Under the pieces are notes generated by a model. That model made no database searches, was not told the origin of the DNA, and worked only from the letters and a program-made list of their open reading frames with translations. A DNA stretch of 8,837 bases from assembly GCA_003560545.1 (NCBI GenBank), contig PWLK01000100.1, forward strand, positions 1 to 8,837, written 5' to 3'. The stretch comes from Candidatus Woesearchaeota archaeon. Its GTDB lineage: Archaea > Nanobdellota > Nanobdellia > Woesearchaeales > 21-14-0-10-32-9. Positions 6,114 to 8,837 of this stretch are shown here, one piece after another (the first letter of the stretch is position 1; the number at the start of each line of letters is the position of its first letter). The position numbers and the translations under genes are program-made.

Positions 6114-6710
6114 TTATTCGTCGAAGAAGTCTTCGGCTTTGTATTTGAATTCTCCTTCTTTTATCAAGCCTTTCTTCTCAGCGTATTGCTTTGCCATGAG
6201 GTAAAATGCCAGGCCTAGGCTTTTCTTTCCTTTATTGTTGGCCGGAACCACTAAGTCTATGTTGTTGGCTTGGTTGTTCGTGTCGCTAAGTGCGATAACC
6301 GGAATTCCGACTTTCATAGCGTCTTTGATGGCGTTCCTGTCAGGCCATGCGTCGACAACTAATAATATTTTTGCTTCTATAAAGTTTTTAAGGCTTGGGT
6401 TTGTGAGGACGCCTGGCGGGTACCTTCCCTGGAAGTGTTTTGCGCCTATGGCTTCGGAGAACTTCCTGACTGCTTTCCAGCCGTTCTCCCTCCCGCAGAC
6501 TACGAGGATGTCTTCTGGCTCGTAGTTGGAGAGCATGTTAGCTGCCATTTTCAGCCTTTCATCTATTTGTTGTATGTTTAAGACGCTTATCCTGTCAGGC
6601 CGTGTTTTGTAGATGAAGTTGGACATGTGCTTGGTCCTGAACTTCGTCCCGATGTGTATTCCTGATTTTAGGTATTCGTCGTTTGGCACTAGTAATGTTT
6701 CTTCGCTCAT
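6114..6710 (-). CDS. rpsB: Small-subunit ribosomal protein uS2
   Basis: This is an archaeal/eukaryal-type uS2, part of the head and platform junction of the 30S subunit. The 198-residue length matches archaeal homologues. Diagnostic segments are LLVPNDEYLKSGIHIGT (6-22), DRISVLNIQQIDERL (39-53), FQGRYPPGVLTNP (93-105), LLVVDAWPDRNAIKDAM (116-132), VGIPVIALSDTNN (134-146) and VVPANNKGKKSLGLAFYLMA (154-173), with an acidic C-terminus. A strong AGGAGG (6720-6725) lies 9 nt before the ATG, and upstream of it is a structured leader of about 100 nt with its own TATA box, so expression is probably autonomous from thpR. Codons favour A and C endings, as expected for a highly expressed gene here. The usual archaeal neighbours of rpsB (uL13, uS9, rpoN, rpoK, enolase) are absent from the window. 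Confidence 0.96.
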   Translation of the reverse strand: MSEETLLVPNDEYLKSGIHIGTKFRTKHMSNFIYKTRPDRISVLNIQQIDERLKMAANMLSNYEPEDILVVCGRENGWKAVRKFSEAIGAKHFQGRYPPGVLTNPSLKNFIEAKILLVVDAWPDRNAIKDAMKVGIPVIALSDTNNQANNIDLVVPANNKGKKSLGLAFYLMAKQYAEKKGLIKEGEFKYKAEDFFDE

Positions 6711-6725
6711 CTTATTTTTCCTCCT

Positions 6726-6812
6726 ATAACCAACTCGAGTAGAATTGTTCCGCGAATTTCTTTTACCTCACGCGGCAATCCTGTCAGCTACGGCGCTGAA
6801 GGGTTGGTTCTG
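6726..6812 (-). promoter_or_regulatory. Structured 5' leader of rpsB
   Basis: Read as minus-strand RNA, AACCAAC (6809-6803) pairs perfectly with GTTGGTT (6734-6728) and closes a junction holding two hairpins. The first is TCAGC/GCTGA (6799-6795 with 6788-6784) with a 6-nt loop. The second is ATTGCCGCG (6779-6771) with CGCGG-AA-CAAT (6754-6744), a 9-bp stem with a 2-nt bulge and a 16-nt loop. The closing stem ends 2 nt before the AGGAGG of rpsB. The predicted transcription start (about 6812) falls just before the 5' arm. There is no credible small reading frame here. A translational control element is the favoured reading. A tRNA was considered and rejected because there is no T-arm. Confidence 0.55.
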
Positions 6813-6833
6813 ATGTTTGGGAGTGCTTGTTGG

Positions 6834-6841
6834 TTTAAAAA
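6834..6841 (-). promoter_or_regulatory. TATA box of rpsB
   Basis: TTTTTAAA begins about 12 nt after the thpR stop codon and is centred about 26 nt upstream of 6812, which would start the mRNA just before the leader's first stem arm. It is overlapped by the first copy of a CCCAAACAT-N-ACCAAC direct repeat. Confidence 0.5.
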
Positions 6842-6853
6842 TGTTTGGGGTTG

Positions 6854-7381
6854 TTATTTGTCTGCCGGAAAGGTTTCTATTACCCTGTGAATAGGGCCCA
6901 TGCTTGTGAGTTCTGAGCTGTACAGCTTGAATTTGTCTACTTTGAACTTGAAGTATGGCTTTGTCACGCTGTTCATTTCGTGGAGCAAAGCTTTTTTCTC
7001 GTTTGGTTTCAGGAATTTGACTCTTGCAAAGGTGATGTGTGGCTTGAACTCTCTGTCTTCTTCGAAGTAGTTGCTTATCTCTCCTTGCAAGTAGAATAGT
7101 TCGTCTGAGTGTTTTAGGCCGAGCCATATGACTCTTATTCTTTTCTTGTCCGGGAAGAAGCCGAAGTCATCTGTTTCCAAGGTTATTTTTTTGAAACTTA
7201 TTTTTTTCAGGGTTTCCACTATTTCTTTTACATCGCTTCTTTCTCCTAAGAACAACAATGTTAAGTGCATGTTTTCTTTGTTAACGTTGTTTATGCCTTT
7301 GTAACGGGAGAGCTTTGCGCCGATTTGGTACAAGAATTCTTTGACTTCTGCAGGGACTTCCACTGCGATGAACAGGCGCAT
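6854..7381 (-). CDS. thpR: RNA 2'-5' ligase / 2',3'-cyclic phosphodiesterase, 2H family
   Basis: LigT/ThpR enzymes of the 2H phosphoesterase superfamily hydrolyse 2',3'-cyclic phosphates and can join RNA ends through 2'-5' bonds in vitro; their cellular RNA target is not settled. From ATG 7381 the protein has 175 residues, normal for the family. It begins MRLFIAVEVPAEV, the typical first strand. The two catalytic H-x-T-x motifs are present as HLTL at about 39-42 and HITF at about 115-118. DDFGFFPDKKRIRVIWLGL (72-90) is the conserved strand between them, and FKLYSSELTSMGPIHRVIETF closes the fold. An upstream in-frame ATG at 7408 would add nine residues, but it lies within the TATA box (7407-7415). 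With a start predicted near 7385, ATG 7381 is favoured and the mRNA would be nearly leaderless. Confidence 0.93.
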   Translation of the reverse strand: MRLFIAVEVPAEVKEFLYQIGAKLSRYKGINNVNKENMHLTLLFLGERSDVKEIVETLKKISFKKITLETDDFGFFPDKKRIRVIWLGLKHSDELFYLQGEISNYFEEDREFKPHITFARVKFLKPNEKKALLHEMNSVTKPYFKFKVDKFKLYSSELTSMGPIHRVIETFPADK

Positions 7382-7406
7382 ATGATTATAAGACTTGTAC
7401 ATCCAC

Positions 7407-7415
7407 ATATATAAA
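7407..7415 (-). promoter_or_regulatory. TATA box of thpR
   Basis: TTTATATAT on the minus strand is centred 30 nt before ATG 7381, predicting a leader of about 0-5 nt. It contains the alternative upstream ATG at 7408, which argues against that start. Confidence 0.6.
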
Positions 7416-7436
7416 GTCTTTGGATGAAAAGAAAAA

Positions 7437-7453
7437 TGTAAAAAGAAAAAAAA
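7437..7453 (-). terminator. Poly-T terminator of the TRAM gene
   Basis: About 30 nt after the TRAM gene stop, the minus strand reads eight T, C, four T, then more T-rich sequence. This is a strong archaeal-type oligo-T terminator with no stable hairpin. It lies just upstream of the thpR promoter and separates the two units. Confidence 0.65.
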
Positions 7454-7480
7454 CTTTTTTTGTTGTTTGGTGAAAAGAGT

Positions 7481-8017
7481 TTATTTCTTTTCTTCTTCAG
7501 AAGATTCTTCTTCAGAAGGTTTTTCTTCGGGTTCCTCTGGAGCTTCTGCTTTTTCCTCTTCCTGAGGCTCTTCAGCAGGTTCCTCATCTGGTTCCTCTTC
7601 AGGCGCCTCCTCTTCTTTTGCCTCTTCTTCAGCAGGCTCTTCGTCTGCTTCAGGCTCTTCAGCGGTTTCTTCCTCTGGCGCTTCTGTTTCGTCTCCGAAG
7701 TCTTCTGAGTCCAGGTTTTCGTCTGGTTGCAGTTCTTCCTGAGGCTCTTCCTGTTGTTGTTCTTGTGCAGGCTCTTCTGCTGGTGCAGATCCTTCTCCGA
7801 TTACGTCTGCGAATCCTACTTTTCTCAGGACTCGGCTTACTTTTACTTTTACGTTGTCGCCTGCTTTTACGTTAGGTACGAATAGTACGAAGCCGTCTTT
7901 TTTTGCTACGCCGTCGCCTTTTTCGCCTATCGCTTCTATCTTTACTTCCAGTTCATCCCCTACGTTTACGGGCGGGGATCTCCCGAACCTATTGTCGTTT
8001 CCAAATCTTCCTTGCAT
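7481..8017 (-). CDS. TRAM-domain protein with long Glu-rich tail
   Basis: TRAM is a small beta-barrel OB-like RNA-binding domain; stand-alone archaeal TRAM proteins act as RNA chaperones, sometimes cold-responsive. Of 178 residues, about 16-74 form the TRAM domain (VNVGDELEVKIEAIGEKGDG, then VAKKDGFVLFVPNVKAGDNV and VKVSRVLRKVGFADVI). An Arg/Asn/Gly-containing N-terminus precedes it (MQGRFGNDNRFGRSPP), common in archaeal TRAM proteins. The unusual part is residues 79-178: 46 of these 100 are Glu, with Pro, Ala, Gln and Asp and almost no hydrophobics. This tail should be disordered and highly negative. Typical stand-alone TRAM proteins are only about 60-90 residues. The start is supported by AAAGGTGA (8027-8034), 9 nt before the ATG. 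The upstream region carries palindromes and a hairpin. The gene ends in an oligo-T terminator. Confidence 0.88.
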   Translation of the reverse strand: MQGRFGNDNRFGRSPPVNVGDELEVKIEAIGEKGDGVAKKDGFVLFVPNVKAGDNVKVKVSRVLRKVGFADVIGEGSAPAEEPAQEQQQEEPQEELQPDENLDSEDFGDETEAPEEETAEEPEADEEPAEEEAKEEEAPEEEPDEEPAEEPQEEEKAEAPEEPEEKPSEEESSEEEKK

Positions 8018-8043
8018 TGTCTTATTTCACCTTTCTATTTGCA

Positions 8044-8102
8044 GCCAACGTTGTTGGCTTAAACGTTTAAGGATTGCTTTTCTTTTAAAAAGTTTGTTTA
8101 AG
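8044..8102 (-). promoter_or_regulatory. TRAM gene promoter with palindrome and leader hairpin
   Basis: On the minus strand a TATA-like TTTTTAAAA (8083-8091) predicts a start near 8061. That point lies inside CTTAAACGTTTAAG (8058-8071), a perfect 14-bp palindrome. A third CTTAAAC copy lies upstream of the TATA box (8096-8102). Adjoining it is GCCAACAACGTTGGC (8044-8058), a 6-bp stem with a 3-nt loop, which would form at or near the 5' end of the mRNA ahead of the AAAGGTGA ribosome-binding site. A second TATA-like reading inside the palindrome (TTTAAG) would shift the start to about 8041. The palindrome is observed; control is inferred. Confidence 0.5.
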
Positions 8103-8112
8103 CAAATTCGAA

Positions 8113-8146
8113 AAACAATTAATTACCATATAGAAAATAATTGTTT
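8113..8146. repeat. AT-rich inverted repeat between radA and the TRAM gene
   Basis: AAACAATTA (8113-8121) and TAATTGTTT (8138-8146) are perfect 9-bp inverted arms with a 16-nt spacer. They lie just after the radA poly-T tract and upstream of the TRAM promoter. They may be part of the radA 3' end or a protein-binding site; AT-richness makes chance possible. Confidence 0.4.
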
Positions 8147-8147
8147 G

Positions 8148-8166
8148 AAAAAAAAGAAAAAAATAA
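8148..8166 (-). terminator. Poly-T terminator of radA
   Basis: Directly after the radA stop codon the minus strand reads TTATTTTTTTCTTTTTTTT, two long T runs split by one C. This is a typical archaeal intrinsic terminator and ends the radA unit before the TRAM promoter. Confidence 0.7.
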
Positions 8167-8837
8167 TCAGACATCAACCAAACCAGACTCCGTAACCATG
8201 AAAACACACTCAGAATCCGGCAGGTTCGGACTATCCACGAGCTTCGCAACACGACTGCCCTTCTTACCCTTCCTCAAATAAATACGGAAAGTACTATTAT
8301 GCCCCACGATATGACCACCAATAGCCTCCGTAGGGTCGCCGAAGAACTGATCAGGCTTAACCATGACCTGGTTCGTAACATAAACACAAAGATTGTGCTT
8401 ATCCGCCAACAACGCCAAAGTATGCATGTGCTTATTCAGCTTCTGCTGCCTCTCCGCCAAAGTACCCCTACCAACGAACTCAGCACGGAAATGCGCGGTC
8501 AAAGAATCAACAATAACAACCCTGACCTTCAAGCCCTGCTTAATCAACTCCTCAGACTTCTCAGCCAACAACATCTGATGATCAGAATTAAAAGCCCTCG
8601 CCACCTTAATATTAGCAAGAACCTTCTCCGGATCCAAATCCATACCCTTAGCAAACTGCGCAATCCTCTCCGGCCTAAAAGTATTCTCCGTATCAATATA
8701 CACAGCTACCGCATCAGGATCATCAACCTGGCAACTAACCGCGAGCAAATGCCCAATCTGCGTCTTCCCACTCCCATACTCGCCGAAGCACTCCGTTATC
8801 GCCCCAGTTTCAAAGCCGCCACCAAGCATGCCATCAA
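8167..8837 (-). CDS. radA: RadA recombinase, C-terminal part (cut by window edge)
   Basis: RadA is the archaeal RecA/Rad51 strand-exchange protein, which forms ATP-dependent filaments on single-stranded DNA. The frame is open through the right edge (Asp-Gly precede MLGGGFETG), so the N-terminal helix-hairpin-helix domain and polymerisation motif, roughly 90-120 residues, lie outside. Counting from the Met of MLGGG, Walker A GEYGSGKT is at 16-23, VAVYIDTENTFRPERI follows at about 41-56, and Walker B VRVVIVDSLTAHFRAE is near 102-117. RGTLAERQQKLNKHMHTL and VYVTNQVMVKPDQFFGDPTE (L2 region) follow, then PTEAIGGHIVGHNSTFRIYL and the end AKLVDSPNLPDSECVF...SGLVDV. All are standard, and no intein is present. 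Synonymous sites strongly favour G and T, unlike the neighbouring TRAM, thpR and rpsB genes on the same strand. The gene ends in a poly-T terminator. Confidence 0.96.
   Translation of the reverse strand, partial: DGMLGGGFETGAITECFGEYGSGKTQIGHLLAVSCQVDDPDAVAVYIDTENTFRPERIAQFAKGMDLDPEKVLANIKVARAFNSDHQMLLAEKSEELIKQGLKVRVVIVDSLTAHFRAEFVGRGTLAERQQKLNKHMHTLALLADKHNLCVYVTNQVMVKPDQFFGDPTEAIGGHIVGHNSTFRIYLRKGKKGSRVAKLVDSPNLPDSECVFMVTESGLVDV

Noticed and set aside
6726..6812. tRNA gene in the rpsB leader
   Set aside because: A 7-bp closing stem, a small D-arm-like hairpin and a 5-bp stem give tRNA-like dimensions, but there is no T-arm, no GTTC-type T-loop and no U8/A14-like context.
7382..7408. thpR start at ATG 7408
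   Set aside because: This ATG lies within the TATA box; ATG 7381 gives the standard MRLFIAVEVP start.
7484..7783. Microsatellite or CRISPR-like repeat
   Set aside because: The TTCTTC/CTCTTC pattern is irregular, has no fixed unit or spacers, and is explained by the Glu-rich tail of the TRAM protein.
7460..7875. Plus-strand frames rich in Phe, Leu and Arg opposite the TRAM gene
   Set aside because: They are antisense images of the GAA/GAG-rich tail and have no ribosome-binding site or family match.

Overview
The window looks archaeal. The marker proteins are RadA and RadB recombinases, an archaeal-type uS2 ribosomal protein, an NFACT/Rqc2-like protein, a TRAM-domain protein and a NSUN-type RNA m5C methyltransferase. 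Promoters are TATA boxes of TTTAAATA type about 26 nt upstream of start codons, and genes end in poly-T tracts. The compact genes, the pared-down NFACT and the small orphan proteins would fit a DPANN lineage (Woesearchaeales- or Pacearchaeales-like), but that placement is inference.

Left part (1-2697). On the minus strand a NSUN methyltransferase is followed after 11 nt by the start of a two-helix membrane protein that runs off the left edge. They diverge, from a shared AT-rich promoter region, from a plus-strand operon. That operon encodes a secreted coiled-coil protein with a small C-terminal beta domain and a tiny, extremely acidic lipoprotein. Middle (2706-5433). A minus-strand NFACT protein lacks the usual C-terminal NFACT-R domain. 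It diverges from a translationally coupled pair of orphans (a four-helix membrane protein and a soluble protein), which is followed by radB under its own promoter. Right part (5430-8837), all minus strand. In order along the plus strand it holds an orphan CxxC protein whose stop overlaps that of radB, rpsB (uS2) with a structured leader, thpR (2'-5' RNA ligase/cyclic phosphodiesterase), a TRAM protein with a 100-residue Glu-rich tail, and the C-terminal two thirds of RadA cut by the window edge.

The content centres on RNA and translation (NSUN, NFACT, uS2, ThpR, TRAM) and on recombination (RadA, RadB). Two start modes coexist. NFACT, the membrane orphan, radB, the CxxC orphan and thpR have a TATA box placed so that transcription would begin at or within a few nt of the start codon (leaderless). 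rpsB, the TRAM gene, the coiled-coil gene and the lipoprotein gene have clear Shine-Dalgarno sequences. The two RNA-binding protein genes, rpsB and TRAM, carry leaders with inverted repeats and repeated motifs near the promoter, the best regulatory leads here. No mobile element, CRISPR array, tRNA or rRNA gene was seen.
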